64,000 nt of DNA from DATARH01 sp050246595. GTDB taxonomy: Bacteria; Pseudomonadota; Alphaproteobacteria; ATCC43930; CGMCC-115725. Of the stretch, positions 8,392 through 17,801 are shown piece by piece. The stretch is taken from positions 14,484 through 78,483 of the forward strand of contig JBFWVT010000015.1 of assembly GCA_050246595.1 (NCBI GenBank). Reading direction: 5' to 3'. The notes beneath the pieces are model-generated. The model did no database searches. It was not told where the DNA came from and was given only the letters and a program-made list of their open reading frames with translations. The stretch's first letter is position 1, and the number at the start of each line of letters is the position of its first letter. Position numbers and translations under genes: made by a program.

Positions 8392-9777
8392 CTACGCCTC
8401 GGCAGCGACCGGACCGGTTTCCGGTTCGCGGTGAGGGCTATGCGCATCGCGCACGCCGCGCTGGATCAGCCGCAGCACCAGCAGCATCGCGACGATGGCC
8501 AGTCCGATCACGAACCCCCACCACAACCCGGCCGGACCGATGCCGAGCGGAAAGGCCAGGGTCCAGCCGCCGACAAAACCGATTCCCCAATAACCCAACC
8601 CGGCGATCAGCATCGGCACCTTTGTGTCGTGATAACCGCGCAGCGCGCCGCACGCGACGGCCTGCATCCCGTCGACGATCTGGAACACCGCGGCAATAAC
8701 GAGGAATTGCAGCGCCAGCGCGACGACCGCCCGGTTCGCCGGATCACCAACCGCGACAAACGCGCCGACAATCGCTTCCGGCATCGTCCACAGCACGATC
8801 GCCGCCGCGGCCATAAAGACCGTCCCGAGACCCAGCGCGACAAACCCGGCCCGCCGTGCCGCCTCCCAGGAAGCCGCGCCGCGTTCGGTTGCGACCCGCA
8901 CCGTCGCCGCCTGCCCGATGCCCATCGGCACCATGAATGTGACACTGGCGCACATGATCGCGATCTGATGCGCTGCCAGCGCATCGGCCCCGAACAGCCC
9001 CATCAGCGCGGCCGAGGCGACAAACACCCCGACTTCGAGCGCCTGCAACCCGCCGATCGGCAGACCCAGCACCAGGATGCGACGGATATCGGCCAGCGAC
9101 CCGGCGAAACGCAGGCGCAGCCGATGCGCCGGGTCGCCGCGCGGCAAGACCGCGACCGCCGCGGCCAGCCCCAGCCCCATCAGCCAGTTGCTGACCGCCG
9201 TGGCATATCCGGCGCCGGCCACGCCGAGCGGCGGCGCCCCGAGATGACCGAAGATCAGGACCCAGTTCAGCGCCGCGTTGACCGGTACGCACAGGACCAG
9301 AACGACCATAACGACCCTGGCGCGCGACAGCGTCGCGAACAGGCAGCGCAATACCGCAAAACCGAGAAATCCCGGCGCGCCCCAGACGATCGCGACCAGA
9401 TAGCGCCCGATCTCGGCGGTCAGCTCCGGCTCGTAACCGAGCAGATCGAGCAGAAGCCCCGCCATCAGCATCGCGGCAATAACCGGCACTGTCAGCATCG
9501 CGGCGAGCAGCAGCCCGGACCCGGTCACCCGTCCGATTGCGGCCCGGTCGCCGGCCCCGAGCGCGAAGGAGGCGAGCGGCGCGACCGCGTTCAGCACCCC
9601 GGCGCAGACGATGACACTGGTAAAGTACAATCCGGAGCCGAGCCCGACCGCAGCCAGCGGCACCGCGCCGAGCGCGCCGACCATGATCGTGTCGGTCAGC
9701 CCCATCGCCATCTGCGCCAGATTGGCCGCGGCGAGCGGGGCGGCCAGCGCCAGCGTCGCCCGCGTCTCGGACAGCAC
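8392..9777 (-). CDS. MATE family multidrug efflux transporter
   Basis: A 461-residue, twelve-helix inner-membrane antiporter of the NorM-like MATE family, exporting cationic drugs in exchange for Na+ or H+. The first half has the MGLTDTIMVGALG segment near residues 26-38 and the second half the matching LPIGGLQALEVGVF and PMGIGQAATVRV segments. Length is normal. The start is GTG (LSETRATLALAAPLAAANL follows). It lies 65 bases after the RND pump gene in the same orientation, so it may be the last gene of the TetR-controlled efflux transcript. Confidence 0.88.
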   Translation of the reverse strand: MLSETRATLALAAPLAAANLAQMAMGLTDTIMVGALGAVPLAAVGLGSGLYFTSVIVCAGVLNAVAPLASFALGAGDRAAIGRVTGSGLLLAAMLTVPVIAAMLMAGLLLDLLGYEPELTAEIGRYLVAIVWGAPGFLGFAVLRCLFATLSRARVVMVVLVLCVPVNAALNWVLIFGHLGAPPLGVAGAGYATAVSNWLMGLGLAAAVAVLPRGDPAHRLRLRFAGSLADIRRILVLGLPIGGLQALEVGVFVASAALMGLFGADALAAHQIAIMCASVTFMVPMGIGQAATVRVATERGAASWEAARRAGFVALGLGTVFMAAAAIVLWTMPEAIVGAFVAVGDPANRAVVALALQFLVIAAVFQIVDGMQAVACGALRGYHDTKVPMLIAGLGYWGIGFVGGWTLAFPLGIGPAGLWWGFVIGLAIVAMLLVLRLIQRGVRDAHSPHREPETGPVAAEA

Positions 9778-9842
9778 GGCGCGAGACTGGCGCGGAACGG
9801 GGATGCGCCGGGGCGCGGCTCCCGGTGAATTTAGCAGCGCGC

Positions 9843-12800
9843 TCAGCCGATCTGCGCCAGCTCGCGCGCCCGCGTCGAGCGCGCCGCGGCGACGTGATCC
9901 TTGGCCAGCACCGTGTATACCGCCGGCAGCACGAACAGCGTGAACAGCGTGCCGATCGTCATCCCGGCGACGACGACAAGACCGATCGAGAAGCGGCTCG
10001 CCGCCCCCGCTCCCTGCGCCGTGACCAGCGGCACGAGACCGACCACCATCGCCGCCGTTGTCATCAGGATCGGACGCAGGCGCACGCGGGCGGCCTGCTC
10101 GATCGCGCGGCGACGGTCAAGCCCCTGTTCGATTTGCAACTGGTTGGCGAACTCGACCATCAGGATGCCGTGCTTGCTGATCAGCCCGATCAAGGTCACC
10201 AGCCCGACCTGCGTGTAGATGTTGATCGTCGCGACACCGAAAAACAGCGGGATCAGCGCGCCGCAGATCGACAGCGGCACGCTGACCAGGATCACCAGCG
10301 GGTCGCGCAAACTCTCGAACTGCGCCGCCAGCACCAGGAAAATTACGATCAGCGCGAAGAAGAACGTGATGACGAGCTGATTGCCCTCGGTGACGTATTG
10401 CCGCGAGTCCGACAGATAGGCATGGCTGAACCCGGCCGGCAGCGAGGCCGCCTGCTGTTCGAGCCAATCGACCGCCTGCCCGGTCGTTACCCCGATCATC
10501 GGCACGGCCTGGAATGTCGCCGCGTTGAGCTGGTTGTAGCGGGTCAGCGCGTTTGGCGCGGTCGTCGTCTTGACCGTCACCAGGTTTGACAGCGGCACCG
10601 GCCGGCCCGAGGCCGAGGTGACAAAATACTGCGTCAGCGCTTCCGGGCTGAGCCGGTCGATGCGCGGCGCCTGCGGGATCACCTGATACGAGCGGCCTTC
10701 CAGATTGAAGCGGTTGATGTAGTTCTCGCCGAGCATCAGCGCCAGCGTGTCGCCGATCGCCTGCATGGTGACGCCAAGCTCGTTGGCCTTGTTGCGGTCG
10801 ATATCGATCCGGATCGTCGGCTGGTTGAACGCCAGGTCGCTGTCCACGACCATGAACAGCCCGCTCTGCTGCGCCGCCTCCTTCAGCCGTTCCATCGCCT
10901 CGAAGAGCGGCACAAAATCGCCGCCGGTCGAGGTCAGGACCATCTGCACGGGGAGTCCGCCAACCGAGCCCGGCAGCGGCGGCAGCGAGAACACAAAGGC
11001 CTGCACGCCTTCGACGGCGCCGACCTTGTTCTGCAATTCCGGCTTGATTGCGGCGGCGCCGCGCTCGCGCTCGTCCCACGGTTTCAGGATCGTGCCGGCA
11101 AAACCCTGGTTCGGACCGCCCCGCCCGTTGATGACAAAACGCAGATCGGATTCGGGGATCGAGGCCAGCTGCCTGTCGAGTTCGGCGCCGTAGGTCTGCA
11201 TGTAGTCGAGATTGGCGTATTGCGGTGCCTTGGTGACCGCGAACAGCACTCCCTGGTCCTCCTCGGGGGCCAGCTCCTTGCTCGTGTTCACGTACATGAA
11301 GCCGAGCGCGACAAAGATCGCGGCGACAAACAGCGCCGTGACCGGCCGGTAGTCGAGCGAGCGGTCGAGCCGCCGCCCATAGGCCTCCGCCAGCCGCGAA
11401 AACGTGCGGTCGATCAGCCGCGCGAAGCGGCCCTGCGTCATCTCGCGGCGCAGCAAGAGCGAGCACATCATCGGCGACAAGGTCACCGCGACGACCCCGG
11501 AGATGATTACCGCCCCGGCCAGCGTGAACGCGAACTCGCGGAACAGCGTGCCGGTGACGCCGCCGAGAAACCCGATCGGGGCGTAGACCGCCGCTAGGGT
11601 CAGCGTCATCGCGATGACCGGCCCGGCGATCTCGCGCGCCCCGATCAGCGCCGCCTGCGGCGCGCTCTTTCCCTCCTCGATATGCCGGTAGACGTTTTCG
11701 AGCACGACGATCGCATCGTCCACGACCAGCCCGATCGCCAGCACCATCGCCAGCAAGGTCAAGAGGTTCAGGCTGAACCCGAACGCGGCCATGATGATCC
11801 CGGCGCCGATCAGCGACAGCGGAATCGTCACGATCGGGATCAGCACCGAGCGGAAGCTGCCGAGAAACAGAAAGATCACGACGACGACGATCGCGACCGC
11901 CTCGGCCAAGGTCGCCTGCACCTCGTCGATCGAGGACTGGATGAACCGCGTCGAATCGTAGGCGACCGCCATCGTCATCGAGGGCGGCAGGTTGCGCTGG
12001 ATCTCGGGCATCAAGACCCGGATGCCTTTGACGATCGTCAGCGGGTTGCCGGTCGGCGTCGCCTGAACCCCGATGAACAGGGCCTGCTGGCCGTTCATCA
12101 TGACGCTCGAATTCCAGTTCTGCGCCCCGAGTTCGATATCAGCGATGTCTTCGAGCCGTACCACCGCGCCGTCGGCGGCCTTGACGATCATGCGCTTGAA
12201 CTGGTTGACATCGGTCAGCCCGGTATCGGCCGAGATGTTGGTGACCGTGTAGAACCCCTTGGTCTGGCCCGGCGCGGACTGGTAGTTGTTGGCGCGGATC
12301 GCGTTGCTCACGTCGGCGGCTGAGACATTGCGCGCCGCCATGCGCACCGGGTCGAGCCACACCCGCATCGCAAAGGTCTGGCCGCCCAGGATGTCGGCCG
12401 AGGCGACGCCCTCGACGGTCGCTAGCAGCGGCTGCACGACGCGGGTCAGATAGTCGGAAATCGCCGCGCTCGACAGCTCGTCGCTGGCAAACCCGATATA
12501 CATGACTGCGGTCGTCTGGCCGGTCGATTTGAGGATGACCGGGTCCTGCGCCTGTTCCGGCATCAGGTACTTGACCTGCTGAACCTTGGCCATGACATCG
12601 GTCAGCGCCTGGTTCGGGTCGTAATTGAGCTTGACGTAGGCGGTGACGGTGCTGGTGTTCTGCGTCGAGCTGGAGGTCAGGTAGTCGATGCCCTCGGCGC
12701 TCGACACGGCCTGCTCGATCGGCGTCGTGATAAAGCCCTGGATCAGCTCCGGCGAGGCGCCGGGATAAGCCGTCGTGACCGTGATCGTCGTGTTGTAGAG

Positions 12801-12917
12801 CCGCGGATACTGCCGGATCGGCAATGCCAGCATGCTCATGCCGCCGATCAGCAGGATCAGCAGACTGACGACCAGCGACAGAACCGGACGGCGGACAAAG
12901 ATGTCGGTGAATCTCAT
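9843..12917 (-). CDS. RND efflux pump inner-membrane subunit (AcrB/MexB/MdtB family)
   Basis: A 1024-residue proton-driven hydrophobe/amphiphile efflux (HAE1) transporter. It shows the N-terminal helix RRPVLSLVVSLLILL, the periplasmic porter/docking domains and the proton-relay Asp pair in LVVDDAIVVLENV of TM4. The C-terminal half repeats the layout, ending in TM11-12 near GIGLVVVAGMTIGTLFTLF. Length matches AcrB-type pumps. The ATG follows a 302-base gap from the adaptor gene that carries two family 1 palindromes. No outer-membrane TolC-like gene is in the window. Confidence 0.95.
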   Translation of the reverse strand: MRFTDIFVRRPVLSLVVSLLILLIGGMSMLALPIRQYPRLYNTTITVTTAYPGASPELIQGFITTPIEQAVSSAEGIDYLTSSSTQNTSTVTAYVKLNYDPNQALTDVMAKVQQVKYLMPEQAQDPVILKSTGQTTAVMYIGFASDELSSAAISDYLTRVVQPLLATVEGVASADILGGQTFAMRVWLDPVRMAARNVSAADVSNAIRANNYQSAPGQTKGFYTVTNISADTGLTDVNQFKRMIVKAADGAVVRLEDIADIELGAQNWNSSVMMNGQQALFIGVQATPTGNPLTIVKGIRVLMPEIQRNLPPSMTMAVAYDSTRFIQSSIDEVQATLAEAVAIVVVVIFLFLGSFRSVLIPIVTIPLSLIGAGIIMAAFGFSLNLLTLLAMVLAIGLVVDDAIVVLENVYRHIEEGKSAPQAALIGAREIAGPVIAMTLTLAAVYAPIGFLGGVTGTLFREFAFTLAGAVIISGVVAVTLSPMMCSLLLRREMTQGRFARLIDRTFSRLAEAYGRRLDRSLDYRPVTALFVAAIFVALGFMYVNTSKELAPEEDQGVLFAVTKAPQYANLDYMQTYGAELDRQLASIPESDLRFVINGRGGPNQGFAGTILKPWDERERGAAAIKPELQNKVGAVEGVQAFVFSLPPLPGSVGGLPVQMVLTSTGGDFVPLFEAMERLKEAAQQSGLFMVVDSDLAFNQPTIRIDIDRNKANELGVTMQAIGDTLALMLGENYINRFNLEGRSYQVIPQAPRIDRLSPEALTQYFVTSASGRPVPLSNLVTVKTTTAPNALTRYNQLNAATFQAVPMIGVTTGQAVDWLEQQAASLPAGFSHAYLSDSRQYVTEGNQLVITFFFALIVIFLVLAAQFESLRDPLVILVSVPLSICGALIPLFFGVATINIYTQVGLVTLIGLISKHGILMVEFANQLQIEQGLDRRRAIEQAARVRLRPILMTTAAMVVGLVPLVTAQGAGAASRFSIGLVVVAGMTIGTLFTLFVLPAVYTVLAKDHVAAARSTRARELAQIG

Positions 12918-13033
12918 CTGTCAGTGCCTGTGCGGCGATTTCATGTGAACCACGGAGATACGGAGGACACGACGGCGATCCCGATGCGAATTCAGCGATA
13001 ACCGGACCCTGTCATTCAGGCGGCGGCTGCCGG

Positions 13034-13073
13034 CCCCTCACCCTGTCCCTCTCCCCGCCGGGCGGGGAGAGGG
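13034..13073. repeat. Family 1 palindromic repeat, left arm of an inverted pair
   Basis: CCCCTCACCCTG followed by the CCCTCTCCCCGC/GCGGGGAGAGGG hairpin. It mirrors the copy at 13136-13174, whose tail reads GGTGAGGGG, so the two face each other across about 60 bases between the RND adaptor and pump genes. The rest of the 302-base gap shows no gene. Confidence 0.8.
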
Positions 13074-13135
13074 AACCCGCCGCGAATGTCGCGCATGATT
13101 CGGCGAGGATTATTCCGGATGCGGGCCGCTGCTCT

Positions 13136-13174
13136 CCCTCTCCCCGCTTGCGGGGAGAGGGCCGGGGTGAGGGG
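13136..13174. repeat. Family 1 palindromic repeat, right arm of an inverted pair
   Basis: CCCTCTCCCCGC TT GCGGGGAGAGGG with tail CCGGGGTGAGGGG, inverted relative to the copy at 13034-13073. A transcript across both could fold into either two small hairpins or one long one, which may set the relative expression of adaptor and pump. Confidence 0.8.
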
Positions 13175-13219
13175 CTTGACGACCAGACATCCTGCGAACT
13201 TCCGTGATGGCTCCAAATC

Positions 13220-14461
13220 CTATTGCGGGGTCGGCTTTTCCGGCACGGGCAGCGGCGCGCCAGTGACGGCGACGACACCGCCGTCCTGCAACTTGACCTG
13301 CCCGGCCGCGACGACCGTGTCGCCCGGCTCGACCCCGGACAGCACCGCGACCTTGCCGTCCCAGCGCTTGCCGGTCTTAACCGCGGTGCGGTGCGCCTTC
13401 AGCACCGGCTTGCCCTCGGAATCCTGCCCGTCCGCGCGCACGACATAGACGCTGTCGCCGTACAGCGTGTAATCGACCGCGGTCTCCGGCAGCACGACCC
13501 GCGCCGGCTCCGGCGGTAGCAGGACCGCGGCATTGACGAACATGCCCGGCAGCAGCTGCTCGTCCGGGTTCGGGATCGTCGCCTGAAGCGTCATCATGCG
13601 GGTGTCTTCGCGGATCTCCGGCTCGATCGTCGTGATCCTGGCCTTGAATGTGCGGCCGGGAAACGCATCGATCGAGACCTCGACTTCCTGTCCGAGCTTG
13701 ACCTGCTCGCGCATCGTCGAAGGCAGCGTGAAATTGACGTAGAGCCGGCCCAGATCGACCAGATTGGCGATCTTCGAGGTCGGCGTCACGATCTCGCCGA
13801 GATGGACCTGGCGCACGCCGAGCCGTCCGTCGAACGGTGCCTTGACCCGCTTCTGGTCGATGATGGCCTGCGTCTTCAGGATCATCGCACGGGCCTGATC
13901 GAGTTTCGATTGCCATTCGTCGACATTCTGCTGCGGGCCGACCTGCCGCGTCGCCAGCAGTCTGGCGCGTTCGAGCGACGCCGCGGCCCAGCGCGCCTGC
14001 GCCTCGTAATTGGCCAGATCGGCGCGTTCCGGCGCGTCGTTGAGCTGCACCAGCGGATCGCCGGCTTTGACCGCCTGCCCCGGCTCGAACAGGATATCGG
14101 TCACTCGCCCGCCGACCTCGGGGGTGACGATGACCTCCTGCACCGCCGCCAGCGAGCCGATCCCGCTCGCGGAGCGCGGCACGGTCTCGGTTGTCGCCTT
14201 GACCGCCGCGACCTGCGCCGGGGGCGGCTTGTTGCCGGCAAAGAATTCCTTGATCGCCTGGTCGCGAAACCGGTTGAAGCCGTACAGCCCGCCGAGCACC
14301 AGCGCGAGCAACAGCCCGACGATGATAAACCACAGCACCGTCCTCGGCTTGCGGCGCGCAGGCGCCACCTCGGCCGGCGCGCGCGCGACCGCATCGCGAC
14401 CGCCCTCGTCCAGCCGAGCGCCCTCGTCCAGCCGCGCAAACGTCTTGAGGTCCCCATCCAT
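13220..14461 (-). CDS. RND efflux periplasmic adaptor (membrane fusion protein)
   Basis: A 413-residue adaptor linking the inner-membrane pump to an outer-membrane channel. It has a cytoplasmic N terminus of about 40 residues and a membrane anchor (TVLWFIIVGLLLALVLGG, about 45-62). Split lipoyl halves follow (VIVTPEVGGRVTDILFEPG and VKAPFDGRLGVRQVHLGEIV) around an alpha-hairpin, then beta-barrel and membrane-proximal domains. The ATG at 14461 follows the TetR stop by 37 bases. A hexapeptide ARLDEG is duplicated near residue 8 by a short tandem DNA repeat (about 14401-14436), probably harmless slippage in the cytosolic tail. Confidence 0.92.
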   Translation of the reverse strand: MDGDLKTFARLDEGARLDEGGRDAVARAPAEVAPARRKPRTVLWFIIVGLLLALVLGGLYGFNRFRDQAIKEFFAGNKPPPAQVAAVKATTETVPRSASGIGSLAAVQEVIVTPEVGGRVTDILFEPGQAVKAGDPLVQLNDAPERADLANYEAQARWAAASLERARLLATRQVGPQQNVDEWQSKLDQARAMILKTQAIIDQKRVKAPFDGRLGVRQVHLGEIVTPTSKIANLVDLGRLYVNFTLPSTMREQVKLGQEVEVSIDAFPGRTFKARITTIEPEIREDTRMMTLQATIPNPDEQLLPGMFVNAAVLLPPEPARVVLPETAVDYTLYGDSVYVVRADGQDSEGKPVLKAHRTAVKTGKRWDGKVAVLSGVEPGDTVVAAGQVKLQDGGVVAVTGAPLPVPEKPTPQ

Positions 14462-14498
14462 GACTTGCCTTGCCCCCGGACTTGACCTTGTCCCCGGA

Positions 14499-15185
14499 CT
14501 AATCCGCCGCTTCGCGGTGTCGCTGACCGGCGGCAGCGGCGATCGCCGCCTCACTCATGCCGATCCCGCGCAGGATGAAGACGGTCGCCTCGTCCGCCAG
14601 CTCGTCGAGCGTGCCGTCGCACGGCACGCAGTTGCGCCCCGGCAATCCCGCCAGCGCCAGCATCGCCGGGACGTGCTGTGCGAACCAGAACAGGTTGCGC
14701 GGACGCCCGGACCCGGATGGCGCGACGATGTCGCCGGAGGCAACCGCCGCTTCGCAGGACGCCTCGAACAGCGGCAGGACGCGTTCGGACACCGCCTCGA
14801 ACAGCTCGCGCGCATAGACGCCGTCTTCGAGAAAACTGTGCGCGACCAGCCGCAGCCGCGAATCCAGCTCGCCCTGCCCGCACGCCGCGACACCAAGAAA
14901 ATGGCGCACCATAAAGCGCATCATGCAGATCAGCGTCGCAGTCGAAGGCGGCAAGGTCGCGAGCGTTTCGAGCGCGGGATCGCCCTCGCAGCCGAGCTGC
15001 CGGATTTCGCGATAAAGCGACTGCTTGCTCGGGAAATGCTTGAACAGCAGCGCCTCCGAAATGCCGGCGGCCTCCGCCAGCTCGCGCGTCGTCGTGCCCG
15101 CGAACCCCTTGCGTGCGAAAAGTGGCACCGCCGCCCGGACGATCGCCTTGCGGCGCTCGTCGCTGTCCAATCGAATCGCTGCCAT
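14499..15185 (-). CDS. TetR/AcrR family transcriptional regulator
   Basis: A 228-residue one-component repressor. The N-terminal helix-turn-helix covers residues about 10-57, with FARKGFAGTTTRELAEAAGI followed by LLFKHFPSKQSLYREI. The C-terminal ligand-binding helices diverge as usual. It is the first gene of the minus-strand efflux set TetR, adaptor, pump, MATE, so it very likely represses that set and is released by a pump substrate. Its promoter would lie in the 15186-15300 region, next to a CTTATACG... stretch, but no operator can be singled out with confidence. Confidence 0.9.
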   Translation of the reverse strand: MAAIRLDSDERRKAIVRAAVPLFARKGFAGTTTRELAEAAGISEALLFKHFPSKQSLYREIRQLGCEGDPALETLATLPPSTATLICMMRFMVRHFLGVAACGQGELDSRLRLVAHSFLEDGVYARELFEAVSERVLPLFEASCEAAVASGDIVAPSGSGRPRNLFWFAQHVPAMLALAGLPGRNCVPCDGTLDELADEATVFILRGIGMSEAAIAAAAGQRHREAAD

Positions 15186-15321
15186 CGCGGGCGCAAGTAA
15201 GCGCTCACTTACCCCGGGTCAACCCCCGAGATATGATCGCGCTTTGCGAAAAAGCAATCGGGACCCGCGTTGCTGCAACTTATACGCGGGGTTGACGACT
15301 CCGACCTTTCTAAAGCCTCAG

Positions 15322-15343
15322 CCTCCCCGCTTGCGGGAGGCGG
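15322..15343. repeat. Degenerate family 1 palindrome
   Basis: CCTCCCCGC TT GCGGGAGG, a shorter and imperfect member of the family 1 repeats, in the gap between tetR and the DUF4142 gene. Confidence 0.55.
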
Positions 15344-15358
15344 GAATATCGGCCGACA

Positions 15359-15396
15359 CCCGGATAGCAAGCATAAACCCGGATATTAAGCATAAA
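15359..15396. promoter_or_regulatory. Two adjacent 19-bp direct repeats upstream of the DUF4142 gene
   Basis: CCCGGATAGCAAGCATAAA (15359-15377) is directly followed by CCCGGATATTAAGCATAAA (15378-15396), differing at two positions. The 413-base gap around them (15186-15598) shows no gene, and the repeats stand out as A/T-rich. Spacing of about two helical turns would suit a regulator binding as two dimers. The regulator is unknown. Confidence 0.4.
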
Positions 15397-15598
15397 TATG
15401 GAGCAAAGACAGAGCAGATAAAGCGATCGCATCCCGGCAAACTCTGCTTTTCCAATGCTTGTGCAAACAAAGACTTGCCGAAGGGGTTCTGTCGAACGTG
15501 TCGCTTCGACATCTCTTCCGCGAACCGGGACCGCTCGACCCGGCCGGCGCCCGGAGGCAGATCCTGGAGCGAATTGTTTCCTGGGAAAGGAATGCGTC

Positions 15599-16156
15599 AT
15601 GGAGTCTGTGAACCTGCCCTCTATAAATCTGCTCAGGGTCGCCGCGGTCGTGCTCGGCCTCGGCGGCGTGGTGCCTGTCGCCTCGGCGCAGATGATAGCG
15701 AGACCGGCTCCCGCGGTGATGCCGGCCGACTACCAGTTCGTCGTCAAGGCCGCGTATGGCGGCTGGGGCGAGGTCGCCGCCGCGCAGGCCGCGTTGCAGA
15801 ATTCGAGCGACCCGGGCATTCACAACATCGCGAACACGATCATCGCGGATCACACGGCCGCAAATCAGGAGCTTGCGGCGCTCGCCGCCGCGCGCGGCAT
15901 CGCCGCGCCAACGACCCTGGATTCCGCGCGCCAGGGCACCGTCGCGATGTTGCACCAGATGCGCGGGCCGGCTTTCGACAGCGCCTATCTGATGCAGCAA
16001 TCCGCCGATCACCGGGTTGCGATCATGCTGTTCGAAACCGCTGCTTACTCGTCGCCGGACCCGGCGCTGCGCGCTTTCGCACAGCGCCAGCTTCCGACGC
16101 TGCGTCGCCATCTCGACATGGTCTCGGGAGCGGTTCGCGTGGCCTTGGTACGGTAG
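15599..16156 (+). CDS. DUF4142 domain-containing exported protein
   Basis: A 185-residue protein with an N-terminal signal peptide (hydrophobic LLRVAAVVLGLGGVVPVASA, cleavage near residue 31) and one DUF4142 ferritin-like helical domain. That domain starts at FVVKAAYGGWGEVAAAQAAL and carries the conserved IIADHTAANQEL stretch near residues 80-91. Members of the family are periplasmic and often stress-induced; their biochemical role is not settled. It is a single-gene unit with a 413-base upstream region and a 242-base downstream gap. That gap holds only a 14-base tandem repeat (CCCTCCGTACCTCG, 16205-16232). Confidence 0.8.
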   Translation: MESVNLPSINLLRVAAVVLGLGGVVPVASAQMIARPAPAVMPADYQFVVKAAYGGWGEVAAAQAALQNSSDPGIHNIANTIIADHTAANQELAALAAARGIAAPTTLDSARQGTVAMLHQMRGPAFDSAYLMQQSADHRVAIMLFETAAYSSPDPALRAFAQRQLPTLRRHLDMVSGAVRVALVR

Positions 16157-16398
16157 ACCGCGCGTCCGCGCAGAGCCGGAGGGCGTTGCCGATCGCCGGT
16201 CCGCCCTCCGTACCTCGGCCCTCCGTACCTCGATCGTGAAATCCGCTCGCGTCCGGGTCGATAAACCGCTGCCGCCGCGACGCGGTTTTCAGGGCGCCTC
16301 GCAAGGCGGATTTCCGCCGCGGACCGCGCTCCGAGGCGGGCCGGGAGCCTGTTCCGGGTCTTGTCTGTTCGCGCCGATCGGTTGAATATTGAGCCGCT

Positions 16399-17646
16399 AT
16401 GCTGCTCGCTTCCGTGCTTCCCCGCTTCATCCGCATTGGCCGCCTCACGCTGATCGACGCCGCCGGGAGGCGGCACGTGTTCGAGGGCGACCCCGGCCCC
16501 GCCGCCTCGATTCGCCTGCACGACCCGGCGCTGCACTGGAAGCTGCTGGCCGGCCCGCGGCTCTGCGTGCCCGAGGCCTATATGGACGGGACGCTGACGA
16601 TCGAGGAAGGCAGCCTGTACGATCTTATCGACCTGCTCACCGCGAACGACGCGGCGCTCGACGAGAGCCTGGCGATGCGGCTGGCGGCTTCCGGCAAGCG
16701 CCTCGCGCGCCGCATCCATCAATACAACCCGGTGCCGCAATCCCGGCGCAACGTGGCGCATCATTACGATCTGTCTGACCAGCTCTACGAGCTGTTTCTC
16801 GATCGCGACCGGCAATATTCCTGCGCCTATTTCCGCTCGCCGAATGACGACATCGACACCGCGCAGCAGAACAAGAAGCGCCACATCGCCGCCAAGCTGC
16901 TGCTCCAGCCGGGAATGCGGGTGCTCGATATCGGGTCCGGGTGGGGCGGGCTGGCGCTCTATCTGGCCGGCGAGTGCGGCGCCGAGGTGACCGGGCTGAC
17001 CCTGTCCGAGGAACAGCTCAAAGTCGCGAAGCGACGCGCCGCCGCCGCCGGACTGGCCGACCGGGTGCGGTTTTATCTGCGCGACTATCGTGAGGAGGGT
17101 GGGCGCGAGGAGAGCGGGCGCTACGACCGCATCGTCTCGGTCGGCATGTTCGAGCATGTCGGCGTCAACCAGTACCCGAGGTTTTTCCGCAAATTGCGCA
17201 CATTGCTGGCGCCGGATGGGGTGGCGCTGCTGCATTCGATCGGCCGCATGGACGGACCCGGCTCGACCAATCCGTGGCTGCGCAAATACATCTTCCCCGG
17301 CGGGTATTCGCCGGCCTTGTCCGAGGTCGTGCCGCACGTCGAGCGGGCGCGGCTGTGGATCACCGATATCGAGATTCTGCGGCTGCATTACGCCGAGACA
17401 TTGCGTGCCTGGCGCCGCCGGTTCGAGAACAACCGCGACCGTATTCGCGCGCTTTACGACGAGCGCTTCTGCCGCATGTGGGAGATGTACCTGGTCGGCT
17501 GCGAGCTGGCGTTCCGCCGCGGCGGCCATCTCGTCTTCCAGATGCAGCTCGCGAAATCGGTCGAGACGGTGCCGCTGACCCGCGACTACATGCTCGACTG
17601 GGAGCGTGCCCGCCTTCTGCGCGAGGCCGCCGGCCGCGCCGCGTAA
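16399..17646 (+). CDS. cfa: Cyclopropane-fatty-acyl-phospholipid synthase
   Basis: A 415-residue SAM-dependent enzyme that adds a methylene bridge to unsaturated acyl chains of membrane phospholipids, usually on entry to stationary phase or under acid stress. An N-terminal substrate-binding region leads into the conserved NVAHHYDLSDQLYELFLD segment near residue 120. The SAM-binding glycine motif is VLDIGSGWGG (about 175-184), and the active-site region VSVGMFEHVGVNQY is near 250. Length is normal for the family. Start at ATG 16399; single-gene unit, followed by an inverted pair of family 1 repeats. Confidence 0.9.
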   Translation: MLLASVLPRFIRIGRLTLIDAAGRRHVFEGDPGPAASIRLHDPALHWKLLAGPRLCVPEAYMDGTLTIEEGSLYDLIDLLTANDAALDESLAMRLAASGKRLARRIHQYNPVPQSRRNVAHHYDLSDQLYELFLDRDRQYSCAYFRSPNDDIDTAQQNKKRHIAAKLLLQPGMRVLDIGSGWGGLALYLAGECGAEVTGLTLSEEQLKVAKRRAAAAGLADRVRFYLRDYREEGGREESGRYDRIVSVGMFEHVGVNQYPRFFRKLRTLLAPDGVALLHSIGRMDGPGSTNPWLRKYIFPGGYSPALSEVVPHVERARLWITDIEILRLHYAETLRAWRRRFENNRDRIRALYDERFCRMWEMYLVGCELAFRRGGHLVFQMQLAKSVETVPLTRDYMLDWERARLLREAAGRAA

Positions 17647-17654
17647 TCGGGGAT

Positions 17655-17683
17655 AATCCCTCTCCTGCAATGCGGGAGAGGGG
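17655..17683. repeat. Family 1 palindromic repeat, left arm of pair
   Basis: AATCCCTCTCCTGCAATGCG plus GGAGAGGGG. It pairs in inverted orientation with 17758-17786; inner sequences GTGAGGG and CCCTCAC are also complementary, so the two form one compound element between cfa and dnaB. Confidence 0.8.
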
Positions 17684-17757
17684 GGACCGCTCGCGATCGC
17701 GAGCTGTGGGTGAGGGTTGCCGGCAGTGATGCCCTCACCCGGCTTGCTGCGCTCGCC

Positions 17758-17786
17758 ACCCTCTCCCGCGTTGCGGGAGAGGGATT
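17758..17786. repeat. Family 1 palindromic repeat, right arm of pair
   Basis: CCCTCTCCCGC GTT GCGGGAGAGGG followed by ATT, mirroring the copy at 17655-17683. It lies about 25 bases upstream of the DnaA-box-like sequence in front of dnaB. Confidence 0.8.
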
Positions 17787-17801
17787 ATGAGGCCATCCCC
17801 A

